Positions 48,601-59,381 of a DNA stretch of 64,000 nucleotides are shown in pieces; position 1 is the first letter of the stretch, and every line of letters begins with the position of its first letter. The stretch is from contig NC_092579.1 of the NCBI RefSeq assembly GCF_037975245.1, positions 15,572,178-15,636,177 of the forward strand. The letters are read 5' to 3'. The translations under genes were made by a program, and so were the position numbers. The notes under the pieces are model-generated. The model saw nothing but the letters and a program-made list of their open reading frames with translations. It was not told where the DNA came from and did not search any database. This stretch comes from Apostichopus japonicus (taxonomy: Eukaryota; Echinodermata; Holothuroidea; Aspidochirotida; Stichopodidae).

Positions 48601-51600
48601 ATGATGTGTTCTTAGTTGTAAAGTTTTTCCAGAATCGAGTCTTTCTAAACGCCAAAGTAGCAGATGCAGAAGTAAATGTTGAATCTGGTATTTTTGAGGT
48701 GAGATGTTCCTTTATTTTCTCTCTGTAATTATACTCAATAAGTGTAGAACGCAGGCGAGCAAAGTGCGCCGTCGGCCCTGGGAAGGTATTTCTAAACCCT
48801 TTTACATGCAACGCGAGGAATCATACACCAAAGGAAATCATTAAAATAAGCATTCTTTTGGGAGTGTACATATATGACTGACTTGTGATAGTAAATTTCC
48901 AGATTACAGGTTGCCAATGCATCGCATGTCACTTTTTTTTTTACTGACCAAATAATGTCACGTGTCCATTTTCGTAAGACCTGCTGCACGAAGATAGGGT
49001 ATATCATTTCACTACAGACCGTCAGAAGAACTGGTAAAGACGTTTTAATGTTGTCTTGAAACGTTGTTACACATCTAAAGGAATGCAGATCCACAAAATG
49101 TACTCGATGAAATTTCCGGATATGGGATAAATATATTTCATGTAAGTGTTTAATCTTTCATGAGGTTTACTGTTTTGTTTTTGTTACCAACCCAGCTGTC
49201 TAAATGGAACCACGTCGAGGTTGGATTATCCTGTAACCAGGCGTGGCTACGCATTAATGACGGTGTAACCAATACAACGAAATTCACAAAAGATGTACCA
49301 TATGACGTAGACTGGGACGTTCCACTTCATGTCGGTGGCGCTCTATCACATCTCCTAAATGATATTCCAGGTCCAATTGTTGGCGGTAAGGATATTCCTC
49401 TAAGAAGATTTTTTGGTTGAAAATCGGTTATTCAAAGAACTAGTCGATAACAAACACACAACATCCAACCCAGCTTCCTTCACATGAATATATATGTATA
49501 TATTTATATGCAAAGTGAGGTCACAGGTGAATGTGAATTTATTGCACCCCTGATTGAGAGTATCATTGACATTCTGTTTGAACGGTATAACACACGAAAA
49601 TTACAGTGAGTCGTACTCCTAATCTAGCAGATTAATCTTAACTCGTTGTAAACCTTATGAAGTATTCCGGGTATTTTGGAAATGTAGAATGAAGATAAGT
49701 GCAAGACCAGGTGCGTATCCAGGGGGGGGGGGCGTTGGGGGCGCGCGCCCCCCGGGTAAGAAAAAGAGGAGAGAAAAAAAAGAGAAGAAAAAAGGAAAAA
49801 AGAGGGGAAAAAAGAAGAGGAGGAGAGGAAGGAAGAGAAAAGAAAAAGAAGAAAGAGAGAAAAAGGAGAAAAGGAGGGAGTAAAAGAAAAACGCGAAGAC
49901 ACCGGGAAGAGAAAGAGGAACAGTGACATCATTACAGCGCTGAAGGGTAGCCAGTGACGGATCAATGATTTCGTAAAAGTGTGACTCACCCTACCCCTTA
50001 CACCGACAACTCCATTTTTTGACGTTTCCATTTTCCTCTCTCACTAATGATCTATATATATATACTATATATGGTCTATCATAACGCGTGTGTAGAATTG
50101 TGCTATGAAACCAACTGTGGCTGGTCTCGAACTCGACCGTGTCGTCGGGGAACATGACGATTTTTGGAATGGGGGCGACCGCCCGCCCCCCCCCCCCATT
50201 CAGCATTTTTTTAAATGATATCGCTAAGTAATTTCAAAATAGAAAGTGCTTAGATGCAACTTACAAGGCCTGGGAAGTGTCATTTCCAGCGATCTGGGAG
50301 ACATTTTCGGCCAAAATTTTCTTGCACGCTTCGCGCTAACAAATGGTCCTGGGTAGTGCCATTTCCAGCGATCTGGGAGGCATTTTCGGCCAAAATTTTC
50401 TTGTACGCTTCGCGCCAACCTATGGTGGCGCTACGCTGAGATAATTTGCCTACAGGCTTCGCCCCTCCCTTGGCAAATTCCTCGCTACGCGCCTGTTCGA
50501 ATTTGAAACGCAAACAGCAGATATCCAATCATATCAGTGAGCATGAAAATGGCGTTCCATGATGAAAAGCCTCAAAACTGTCCGACTTGCCTGAAAAAAT
50601 AACCAAAAATTTTCGCGCGCGAAGCGCGCGTTCAACGCGTCAATGTCGATATCATATAAGCAAGCATCCAACATTACATCGCATGCCATCATGTACCGTA
50701 CGGTCCGTTCAAATTGCGCAGTATACCGCGGGATGCTAATGTAAACAACGACATGTCTCATGTAGATGTATCAAAAGCATGGAGGTCCAATTATGTCAAA
50801 ACTCTCTTTTATTTTAGTAATGGCGAATTAGGGGCTGCACCCCGCCGCGCAGTGGCGGAGCGTCCATACGGTCAGGGGCGCATGCCCCCCCCCCCCCTGA
50901 CGGACTCAAATGGACTGCTGGCGCGTTTTTCAGCTCTTTACCACTTTTTACTTATTCTAGATTATTGACTTTTTCATTGCGCTCTCATCTACTTATTGAC
51001 ATTTGTCACATTTTGTTGGTGTAATTTGGAGATGACACCTATTTATTCTTCGTTTATCTGCAAATTAGCCAGGCCCGGAAAGCGTCATTTCCGGCGATCT
51101 AGGGAGTATCTTTACTCAAAAATTTTCTGTACGCTACGCGCCAACCAGTGGTGGCGCTCCGCTTAGATAGTGTTGAAAGCGCCCCTACAGACCATTCTCG
51201 CCCCTCCTGACCAATACCCCTAGCTCCGCCAATTCCGCCGCGCCTCCTACGCCTATGTGTATAGTGTTCGGTTTCGGAAATATCTGCTATTTTTTCATTT
51301 CCTTCAACCAAGTTTTATAATAGCCGTTATAAGAGGTTTTAATATTTCTACACCAATAAATTAACTGTGTCTGAATTTTAGAAAATTTCTGACCAACATT
51401 CTGCATCAGACTTCCCTCTACTCGTGCAATTTTGACCGGTCTGTTAGGGGTTGAAGGAAGTTTTTCTATATTGGTTGTCCATAGATGAAATTTTGTACAA
51501 CATTATGGGTATGTTTTGAAGTGAGTTTATTCACGAGAAATGTGAATTTTCAAATTCTCAACAAATATGGGGCTTAAAACCTTGAAAAGTGGGGTTGACG

Positions 51601-54600
51601 GGTATTGTGGGCCGCGACGTAGAATCACCTACAAAAGCAAAGACCCACAGGAGATGCGATCAGGTCGAACATGATGTGTGCCGGGTTGACAATCTTCAAA
51701 AAGGTTATGGATGGAAAAAAAACAACTATTAGGAAATACTTGGTTCTCAGGCAAAAAAGTGTACATCTGGTTGGTCATTTCAAGCCCGAGAAGTGCCGTT
51801 TCCGGTGATCTGGGGGGTATCAAAATAAGAAATTTTCTTGTACGCTGCGCGCCAACCGATGGTGGCGCTCCGCTTAGATAGTAATTCGCGCCCCCCGGGT
51901 TTGAAAATCCTGGATACGCGCCTGAAGACTAAGTTCATACCCTCAAACCTGTAATAGTATTCAGACGACGCGGTCTTGTACTCGTATCCATGATGATGTA
52001 CACGGACAACCAGTCGGTCCGACAATGAACTTCAACAAGCTGGAGGGTTATTCGTTTATACGTTTTAATACGCAGTACGTCATAATACAGATCTCATGTT
52101 ACCGTGAGCTGTTCTTTACATTCATGTTATTGTTGTTGTTGTTGTTGACAGGTTTCAATGGGAAGATCAGTAACGTAAGGATGAACTATCGGGAACTAAG
52201 ACTTTCCTCGCAGATTGGAGAGTGGAATGGTGTCGGCTTACCATACGTGACTTTGAACGTCGGCGAAGAGCCAGCAGGTATGCGAGGATCGTTTTTCCTT
52301 ATATAACTTAATCTATCATGACCCCATCGATGATCCCTTCATGTATCAAGGTATATGTTGTCTTGAAACATTTTAAATGAATGATGCATAACAACCAAAA
52401 AGTAGCATCGCTTGACGGCATCAAAGTACAGTAAGAGAATGCCTTGCTCTTTAAATGTGATAACGCATTCTAGACACAAACATTGTCACAAAATTATGAT
52501 TAAATGCCAATACTGTAATAGGTGTAGTATCTGTTTGAAATCTTATGGCCGTTCTAGTATTTTTAGCAGCTTTTGTGTTAGGGTACAGTCTCTCCGGTAA
52601 GACAGCTTGACATAAATGAATAGGCCTATAACGATATTGTGTTCCGTAATCATGACGCACTAACATGAGTTGTCTTGCTAGAAATAAAATCGAATTGTGC
52701 TTTTCCTGTGTTTATTGTACTTTTTTCTCATCATCTTATGCAGATGTGGAATCTCAGCTAACCACTTTGAGAGGTTCCTCTTACTTGACCGTACCTGTTC
52801 ATGTTGAGTACATGTTTCCACTGCCACCTATAGTCATCGAGGTCAAGGTGAAACTTCTCGATGAGAATGGGTTGCTTTTGTACAACGTTGGAGAAGAGCC
52901 AGCGTCCTACTTTGCGGTGTCAATAAGGAACTGTGTGCCGGTGCTCAACATTGACTTCGGAGGTGATCTTCTCGAAACCAATGGCGGAGTTATCCCGGTA
53001 AATAGATGCCTTTTTCAAACCTACGTTTTCATGCAAAACATTTCATAATGAGTAAAATAAATCTTCTCAGGTGCCGTATTAGTTAGGTACGTTAACTGCA
53101 TTCCGTCGACAACCAGATCGTGCCAGGGGACATTGATTATGTAACCGTCCACCCATTGAACTTTGTTTTCTTAGTTATATTTTGTAAATGTGAATACATT
53201 ATTCCTTATCGATATATCCCCGTGCTTCCTTGTTGACACCGGCCACCGGGCCTATAGCCCTACTTAACCGTCTTATTCATCAATTTCTTTTTGATCGACA
53301 GTTACATCAATGGGTTGACCTGGACATTTTGATCGATGGACCTGCTATTGAAATCCGCGTCGACAAAGGCCCAGCAGGACAAGTCTCCTCGCCGTATGAA
53401 AGTGCTCTTTATCGCCCCACGAAAACGATGTCCGTGGGAGGAGCAAATCTTGCGGAAATGTCTGTGGTTACCATGGCGCTTGGTGTTTCTACAGGCTTAC
53501 GTGGTTATGTCTTTTCTACCATCATCAACGGTCACATGTCTCTGTCGGAGGAAAATACTATAGAGAGTCCTAACAATACCGTGAATTCTGCATTTGCCAC
53601 ATTATCTGGTACATGATTAATTTTTGTTAACGTTTCTCATTGGAACTGATATTGGAAATATATGCAAATTAAATCCGAATTAATAAGCATACCTATATGA
53701 GTTTTTATAGGAAAACAAAATAGTCGATTATTGACGTGTGTCGCAAGTTTCAAAGGGAAGTCAGTTTGCTGCATAAAGCTATGTTACGTTTTAATATCGT
53801 TGAAAGTAGTCCATCAAAATTCACATCAAGAATGATGAAATATGGCTTGCAAGTTGTATTGCAATTTTTTTTTTAACTTTTCCTCGTTTTTTGTAACAAG
53901 CTAACTACCAAGAAATAAGAGAACCAAGAGGCAGCAGTGTCGTCCTCCGTTGCAACTACCAAAATGTGGTCCCATCGCAAGACCCAACCGCTGCTGCAAG
54001 TGCGAGAGAATCTCTACGATGGTTGAAGGGTGACGCGGTATTGGAAGTGGGGGACCATATGAAGATTGAAAACGAAGTAATTCATCTTTATTCATATACT
54101 CTCAGAACAGGGACGGTGAAAGAGGATTAAAAATGGCGGGTGTGGGAGGGTGGACGAGGATTGAAAATGGCGGGTGTTAGAGGGCGGACGAGGATTGAAA
54201 ATGGCGGGTGTGGTAGGGCGAAAGAAGATTGAAATTGGCGGGAGTGGGACGGCCAAAGGGGATTGAAAATGACGGGAGTAGGGAGGTGAAAGGGGATTGG
54301 AAATAGCGGGAGTGGGAGGGGGTTGGGGTAGTACACAAACTTTGAGGGACAATGGGACATGTGACCCTCATTAAAGGCGAAGGAGACCACAACATTACCT
54401 CCAGATTCCCAACAAGAATATTTGTCTGCGTATTCCGTACCAAACATTTTATTCATTTTAATATTTTTCACTAAAACCAAACACCTATACTAAGGAATAA
54501 TTTTTCAACAAAGAGACTCTTTCAAAATGACAAATTGGTATCTTATAATGAGAAACAAACTGAAAAGAAAGAGTGCTTTTCATTAATAAAAAGGGTCATT

Positions 54601-57600
54601 CTAGTTGATAAAGATGATTATTTGTCAGGTGTTCACAATCATGGTGATGGGGGCATTTGCCCTCTCTGTGCTCACTAAGATCCACTGCGCCCCACTGTTG
54701 TACATATGACGTATCGTTCGTGAGACTTAACCCAGGTGTATCAATGTTGTACAGATACCAACAAATACCATAACAGAATGCATGATTATCCAAGTATTTA
54801 ATCAATATAAAGTTTTTCTTCCGTTTTTCTTTTCAGTATTCATTAACATCTAATTTGCACCTACACGACCTCGATGACGACCGTGTTGGTCTTTATGCTT
54901 GCCTTGTTCATCTTGATGAGAGAAGCGTAATTTCCCAAGCATTTGGTGTCTCCGTATTTGATAGTGAATGTAAGTCAATATTCGGCTGTTGATTTCTGAG
55001 CTAATGTCCTTTTATTGTAGATTTTGTTTTTTAGAGCATTTAGTATGATGACTTTGACTGAAATATATTCTTACACAAGAGAACGACTGCTTATATTCCC
55101 ATGCGCAACGGCAATTTTCCCCACAACCACCCTCACCCCTCCCCAACCACTGTCCCAATGAATTGCTCCATCCACGTCTGTCGTTTTATGTGATAAAGGT
55201 ACACAATGTAACAATCACACACAAAACAACATTTGTGTCCCTTTGGTTACACTACTTCTCAGTAACGCATTGAATTATGAATCCAGATACCCCTCCCCCC
55301 CCCCGCACTATAACTGCTAAAAGGGTAAATGCAGTAAATACGTTTCATGCATACGCTACTTGACATTGCATATCATCTTGCTGCTTCAATCCTCTTTACT
55401 CCATAGTTTACGATTTTGATCCTGATATCGTCGACGATGTGTTGATTATCGCAACTGCCAGTCTCTTTGGTTTGCTCGTGGTTGCCATTGTGATTGCGTC
55501 ATTCATCCCGTCCTTGAGGAAACGGTAAGACTTGCAACTAAAGTGGATGCACTGGTAACAATTAGTGAAAGTTTAGTTTTCGGAGTACCTCCACACCTCC
55601 CCATTCCTCCTGTTTTTTCGCCTGGATCCGCCCTGTGCACGCAGTGCATAAATGATAAACATTTCAAACATGCATGTCAAATATGAACTGACATAAATGA
55701 TATACATTCAATGTACAGGTGTTAACAAATGTCCGCCTCCTGTTCCACATCTAAACATGGTCAAGGTATGCCTATGTTTGAATTGAATAGACTGGCATCG
55801 TTGTGTCAAGAATAAACTTCTTGAGCTCTTTACATCTTTGAATTAATGATATTCCAAAGATCCCAAGTAACCTTTCAAAATCGAAATTTTTCTTGACAGA
55901 TTTTCACTTCTCAGTAGTGTTCACACCATCTTTGAGAGTTGCTGGGGATTACCTCGTCGACTTGGGAAGAAGAAAACAGACGCCAAGAAAGAGAGACCTG
56001 CCTTGCTGGATGAGATCAACGCGACCTATGACAATTTCGCTGAGAGGATTGAGAAGGCCAAGGAAAGAGCAAAACGCGGTAGCGTGCCAAGTGGCCTCCT
56101 GGATGAGATTGATGATACATACGAGCAATTCGTTGATCGAGTCAGACGTGCCAGAAATTTCCCACAACTTGACAAATCCCATCTGCAAGAGATAAATGCG
56201 ACTTATGACAAATTTCTCCAGAAAATGAATGAAAGTAAAAAGAAAGATGTTCTAAAAGAAATCAATGAAACGTATGGAACCTTTAAAGAAAAAGAATTTA
56301 AAGCAAAAGCAAAGAGGGCGTTGAATATTGAAATTCTGGAAAACAATCCTTCCTCTCGAAGAGAAAAGGAAACATTAAAAGCAAAGGTACTTGACGATAT
56401 CAAGGGCACCTACGACGACTTTAAAATGAAGCAATCTGGGAGAGAAAAGAGAGCATCACTGTTGAATGAGGTAAAAGAGACGAGAGGTCGTTCCCAAAAA
56501 TCAAAACAGGTAAAGGAGCATGTGAATGCTCTACTGGAGGATGTGGGTCATACATATGAAAATTTCAGACAAAAACAAGATTCTTCAAGAAAGAAAGAAC
56601 AATTGATCGATGAAATAGACCGTACTTACCAAGAGTTCAAGTCACGTGAGGAGAAATCCAAACGAAGGACGTCGTTGATGAAAGATATCAAAGACACAAA
56701 AGGTCGTTCCCAAAAGTCGAAGAATGTAAAAGACCACATCAGTAGTTTGGTGGCAGAAATAGACAAGACATATGATCAGTTTAAAGAAAGGGAGAGAATG
56801 TCCATGCAAAGTGATGAGCCATTAATGGAAATAAATTCAGGGGAGAGGAGGACGAGCAAGTCGGCACCGAAAGCATTACAAAATGAAGTAAACCGTACCT
56901 ACGAAAACTTCAAGCAGAGAGAGGTCAATCAAAATCGGCGAGCAACTCTTATAAATGAATTGATAACCGATTCCGATGAACAACTGGACCCTGAAGCCAG
57001 AAGAGAGAGGAGGAGAATGTCTCTCAAGAAGGCATCTGTAATGAAAGAGGTTGCCGCATTATACGATAGCACCCAAGACCAGGAAAAGAAGAGGGTGCTT
57101 AAAGGAATGCTCATTAGAGAGATTGAAGATACTAATACGGACTTCAGTGAAGCATCTCCCTCAAATACGACCGGTACCGTCTCTAAGAAGAGTGTTTCCT
57201 TTTCTTCGACACCAACAGGGGTACCTTCAGGTGCAATTGGGGGAGATCTTAAAACGCATGATGAAGATGAAGACGAATTCTCAGATTTCACAAGTGACGA
57301 GTTCTCCGACATTGACGAAGAATATGAACCAAACATTAATGAGAATGATCAAAACATGAATTCATCTAATGGAGCACAAATAAATCAAATTTTGCCTCCA
57401 AGAAGACCAAGTGTAAAGGAATTGGCAGAGAGATTAAGTAATTCTCTTACACTTCTTCCAGTTGAACCATTTCCAACAAATCGTCACGAAGATGCAAACG
57501 CCATTCCTCCTCCGCCGCCGCTACCGCCAGCGGATTTTTTCAGCAACTTTACGCATCATGAGAAAAGTGACTACGATATGAGTCATCTTACTCCTTTCAT

Positions 57601-57724
57601 AACTTCCAGCGAAGAATTGACTAACTTAGAAGATGAAGACGGAAACATGTCAACAAACAACAGTCACGAAGTAGCAGATGGTAAGATTTCAAAATCGAAA
57701 TCAAACTACGGTACGAATCGCTAG
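39076..57724 (+). CDS. Single-pass TSP1/LamG/Ig receptor-like protein with long repeat tail, 21 exons, about 1730 aa, 5' end missing
   Basis: Exons: 39076-39242, 40227-40284, 40869-41054, 42219-42358, 43002-43053, 43739-43915, 44501-44674, 45321-45521, 46196-46348, 46930-47100, 47445-47618, 47855-48025, 48451-48698, 49196-49385, 52152-52277, 52744-52997, 53302-53608, 53901-54076, 54837-54969, 55407-55524 and 55900-57724. Every junction is GT-AG and in phase. The TSP1 exons are all phase 1-1, as expected from exon shuffling. Order: Cys module, TSP1, Cys module, seven TSP1, two LamG, Ig, transmembrane helix, cytoplasmic tail. Inference: a cell-surface adhesion or guidance receptor. The first listed exon enters in phase 1, so a signal-peptide exon must lie upstream, but I could not place it. 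The domain order matches no named family I know. A possible AATAAA lies at 58329-58334. Confidence 0.92.
40869..41054 (+). CDS. Receptor exon 3: thrombospondin type-1 repeat 1
   Basis: It encodes VDGGWSSWGPWGTCKHGCG, then FRNCTQPAP..GG..C.G and C....EC. The WSSWGPW stretch gives W-x-x-W C-mannosylation sites, and six cysteines follow the TSP1 pattern. The exon is symmetrical, phase 1-1. Confidence 0.92.
41449..41800. mobile_element. MITE-like element, copy 1 (about 350 bp)
   Basis: It begins near CACTGAAGACTCGCCCC and ends GCGCGAGTCTTCACAC, so TGAAGACTCGC forms terminal inverted repeats. The interior (ACAAAATGCAGACAGTAA, GACTGTACACTAGTGTCTAA, GGTAGCAAGCTGTGTG) matches copy 2 at 58899-59261 in the same order and orientation. 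No ORF is present, so it is non-autonomous. It lies in a receptor-gene intron. Confidence 0.85.
42219..43053 (+). CDS. Receptor exons 4-5: second copy of the Cys-rich helical module
   Basis: DRANLVLQSFHRQEPELEMM, CIRSRCSYEQV and EEYWSNLQCMKHLRGCP align with the first copy (QLLLLKPGERERF, CFQRGVCSREDV, ERFWYSYKCALSKKQDDCP). The intron falls at the same point, before E-x-(F/Y)-W. The spacing is C-x4-C and C-x6-C. Confidence 0.8.
43739..48025 (+). CDS. Receptor exons 6-12: TSP1 repeats 2-8, one exon each
   Basis: Repeats start with DGGWNEWTEWSECSSHCGEG (43739), SSWSQWTECPVTCGEG (44501), EWADWNDWTVCTALCGNG (45321), EWSKWSQCSSPCKGG (46196), DGGWSEWSEWSPCSVTCGAG (46930), GWDVWGSWSVCSEECGGG (47445) and DGNWAAWSEWNECTESCGNG (47855). 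All have the Trp ladder and TSP1 cysteines. C-x-x-(S/T)-C-G, the O-fucose site, is kept in 44501, 46930 and 47855 only. For the 45321 exon an alternative acceptor at 45327 is also in frame. Confidence 0.93.
45583..45623. repeat. (AT)n microsatellite, receptor intron
   Basis: About 20 TA units follow TTGATT. A second G-rich simple region (GGTAGGGT and GGTGGGGTG units) lies at 46510-46600. Confidence 0.9.
48451..52277 (+). CDS. Receptor exons 13-15: LamG-like domain 1
   Basis: VYHFDGTSFISYRRF opens a laminin-G/neurexin-type jelly roll. HVLLFVSFFPTSADGLLLL matches the F.T....G.LLY strand pair. KWNHVEVGLSCNQAWLRIND matches the W..V.V.......L.V. segment, and GFNGKISNVRMNYREL is the typical closing strand. 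The exons are 48451-48698, 49196-49385 and 52152-52277. The last intron (49386-52151) is packed with dispersed repeats. Confidence 0.85.
49700..49925. repeat. Dispersed-repeat end plus purine-rich (GA/GAAA) tract
   Basis: CAGGTGCGTATCCAGG, a G run and GCGCGCGCCCCCCGGG are followed by about 160 bp of almost pure purine. The first part is the reverse complement of CCTGGATACGCGCCTG at 51909-51924, so both belong to one family. The purine tract may form a triplex and creates spurious Lys/Glu ORFs. Confidence 0.75.
50262..51925. repeat. Cluster of related dispersed repeats in the receptor LamG1 intron
   Basis: The core TTTCCAGCGATCTGGGAG plus AATTTTCTTGTACGCTTCGC plus GCCAACC.ATGGTGGCGCT occurs at 50278-50340, 50359-50445, 51089-51165 and 51800-51880. 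The copies differ by substitutions and indels. A CG-rich palindrome (CGCGCGAAGCGCGCG) lies at about 50614-50628, and a hAT-like CAGTGGCGGAGCGTCC at about 50851. No transposase ORF was seen. Confidence 0.75.
52744..53608 (+). CDS. Receptor exons 16-17: LamG-like domain 2
   Basis: LRGSSYLTVPVHVEYMFPLP, then KLLDENGLLLYNVGEEPASY, then WVDLDILIDGPAIEIRVDKG and LGVSTGLRGYVFSTIINGHM follow the LamG strand order. It is more diverged than domain 1. The exons are 52744-52997 and 53302-53608, followed by a Ser/Thr/Asn-rich linker with NNTV. Confidence 0.75.
53901..54969 (+). CDS. Receptor exons 18-19: immunoglobulin domain
   Basis: REPRGSSVVLRCNYQNV supplies the B-strand Cys, SLRWLKGDAVLEVG the core Trp, and HLHDLDDDRVGLYACLV the D-x-G-x-Y-x-C signature with the F-strand Cys. 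The exons are 53901-54076 and 54837-54969, joined in phase 0. Confidence 0.88.
54105..54335. repeat. About 36-bp G-rich minisatellite in the receptor Ig intron
   Basis: Six units of GAGGATTGAAAATGGCGGGTG followed by GGAGGGCGGAC run without gaps, starting about 30 bp after the exon 18 donor. Confidence 0.9.
55407..55524 (+). CDS. Receptor exon 20: transmembrane helix
   Basis: After FYDFDPDIVDD comes a hydrophobic stretch of about 23 residues, VLIIATASLFGLLVVAIVIA followed by SFI. It ends in PSLRKR, a positive stop-transfer signal. This fixes the orientation: TSP1, LamG and Ig outside, exon 21 inside. Confidence 0.92.
55900..57724 (+). CDS. Receptor exon 21: cytoplasmic tail with about 14 repeats of 23-30 aa
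   Basis: One 608-codon exon. Repeats follow L-(L/I/M)-x-(E/D)-(I/V)-x-x-T-Y-x-x-F-(K/R). TY-x-x-F occurs nine times: YDNF, YEQF, YDKF, YGTF, YDDF, YENF, YQEF, YDQF, YENF. Two units instead read TRGRSQKSKQVKEH and TKGRSQKSKNVKDH. The repeats are rich in Lys, Arg and Glu and probably helical. They are followed by an acidic stretch (DEDEDEFSDF), a proline run IPPPPPLPP near 57508-57534 and an acidic C-terminus. YENF and YDNF fit pY-x-N (Grb2 SH2), all nine fit Y-x-x-hydrophobic endocytic signals, and the proline run fits profilin/EVH1/SH3 ligands. These functions are inference. Confidence 0.85.
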
Positions 57725-59381
57725 AAAGGTAACATCAGGCTGGGTCAGAAAAGAAAGATGAACTTCGATTACAAAAGTAATAACATTCCATGACCTGGCG
57801 ATAAGTAACTGCTATGGAAACATCGCTGCGGATTAATTCTGAATTCAATTCTTTTGAGGCAATTTGTACCAATAATGAAAGCTCAAACACTTTCGAAAGG
57901 CTTTGATCGTCGTTTGGTTTGTGGTGTTACAATATATTCATTACTTCTTTGCGATTAACTTCTGTCGATTAAAGAAATTGCCAAATTCCAATTAAAGTCA
58001 CGATGACATCGAAGACAATTTAAAAAAAATAAGATCATTTCGAATTATTAAATCAACAATTTATTCTTATAATTTTGGCAAAAAACATGTTTTGTACATG
58101 TTAAGACCAATATATATTGCTAGTTAAGAAGAATTTAAATTGTTCCTAGTACACCACATCAAACACTTATTATAATATATATTATAGATTGTACAAAATA
58201 TATATATATTTCATTCGCCATTTCTCGCTGTTAAAGCTAGCAATAGGTAAGCTACAAAACAATGAAGTGGATGAAAGTACGCTGTTATTTTTATATGTTG
58301 TTTGTTTTCCATAAAGATTAATATGCGAAATAAATGCGGTATAAACACAATGAAATGAAATTTTCTCATTGCATCAGTTTGATCGCACCTATGTGTAAAC
58401 GTTATGCTAAAAAAACTTTCCCTTTACGTAGTGTAACGATCTTTATCTAGCGTGAAACAAGTTTAAAGGCGAAACATATCATTCCATCAGTTTGACAGTC
58501 CATTTCAAACGCTATGCCGAAGAGCGGATCTGAGTCCCTGTTGAAATTTATTCAGTGTTAAGGAAGAGAGCAGAAATATTAATAGATGTCATGGTTGATA
58601 ACTATACAAGCGCAGTCACACATTGAATTTAAGCCGTCTGCCGGCTTTTCTAGTGCTTTTTCCCTGAAGCTATACCGGTACACTTTCAATATACAAAATA
58701 ACGATTAGTCAGACTTTGACTGCTGCAAAATGACAACATATCAAGCCATGGTTATGTGGTAAGTGGAAAGTACTGACGTATACACATTATGTCTGTAATA
58801 TATAAAACAGCGACCTACAATCATTGTATATGCCAATATTCAAGCGTTTTCACTTCGGAAATATAAGGAAACTGCCCCCAAGTTCGGTACGCGTTGTGGC
58901 ATTGAAGACTCGCCCCAAACCGCGTGCGGCCATCTAAAAAAAGTTAACTTTCTGTTGCTTACAAGTGACGTTTTGTTCGTGTCGCTACAAAATGCAGACA
59001 GTAACGAAACATGATACCTTAATTGTTATCTTTAGCTGGACCTGAGATGTTCATCGCTGTATCGTTTGTATGTAACTGTGCTGTGGGTATTGCCCGCAGC
59101 CGTATGTACTGACTGTACACTAGTGTCTAATTACCAACGGTAGCAAGCTGTGTGTGTATTTTCTGGGATCAATGGTGGTGTTCAATACTTCTGTTACACC
59201 TCATTCGAAACTAGGTTAAATTACCGGCAATATACGTTTCTTTTTGCGCGAGTCTTCACACCCTTTAAGCGTATTATCAACCTGATTTGCATTATCGGCG
59301 TTCCATGATCCAGACCCACCGCTTCTGAAACGGAGTTCTAACTTCTAATGTTGTTGTTTCGTGATTTGAAGAGGTAACAAA
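57725..59381. other. 3' region of the receptor and promoter region of the THAP gene
   Basis: It holds the receptor 3' untranslated region with a candidate AATAAA at 58329-58334, an AT-rich stretch, and a MITE at 58899-59261. No protein exon is recognisable. The MITE ends about 120 bp before the THAP start codon and therefore probably contributes to the promoter or 5' leader. Confidence 0.55.
58899..59261. mobile_element. MITE-like element, copy 2 (about 360 bp)
   Basis: The same ends as copy 1 (ATTGAAGACTCGCCCCAAAC at the left, GCGCGAGTCTTCACACCC at the right) and the same interior. Differences from copy 1 are scattered substitutions and small indels, so the insertions are not recent. No coding sequence. 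Confidence 0.85.

Noticed and set aside
49624-50031. 135-aa minus-strand ORF rich in Ser, Phe and Leu, and Lys/Glu ORFs on the plus strand
   Set aside because: They arise from the purine-rich tract.
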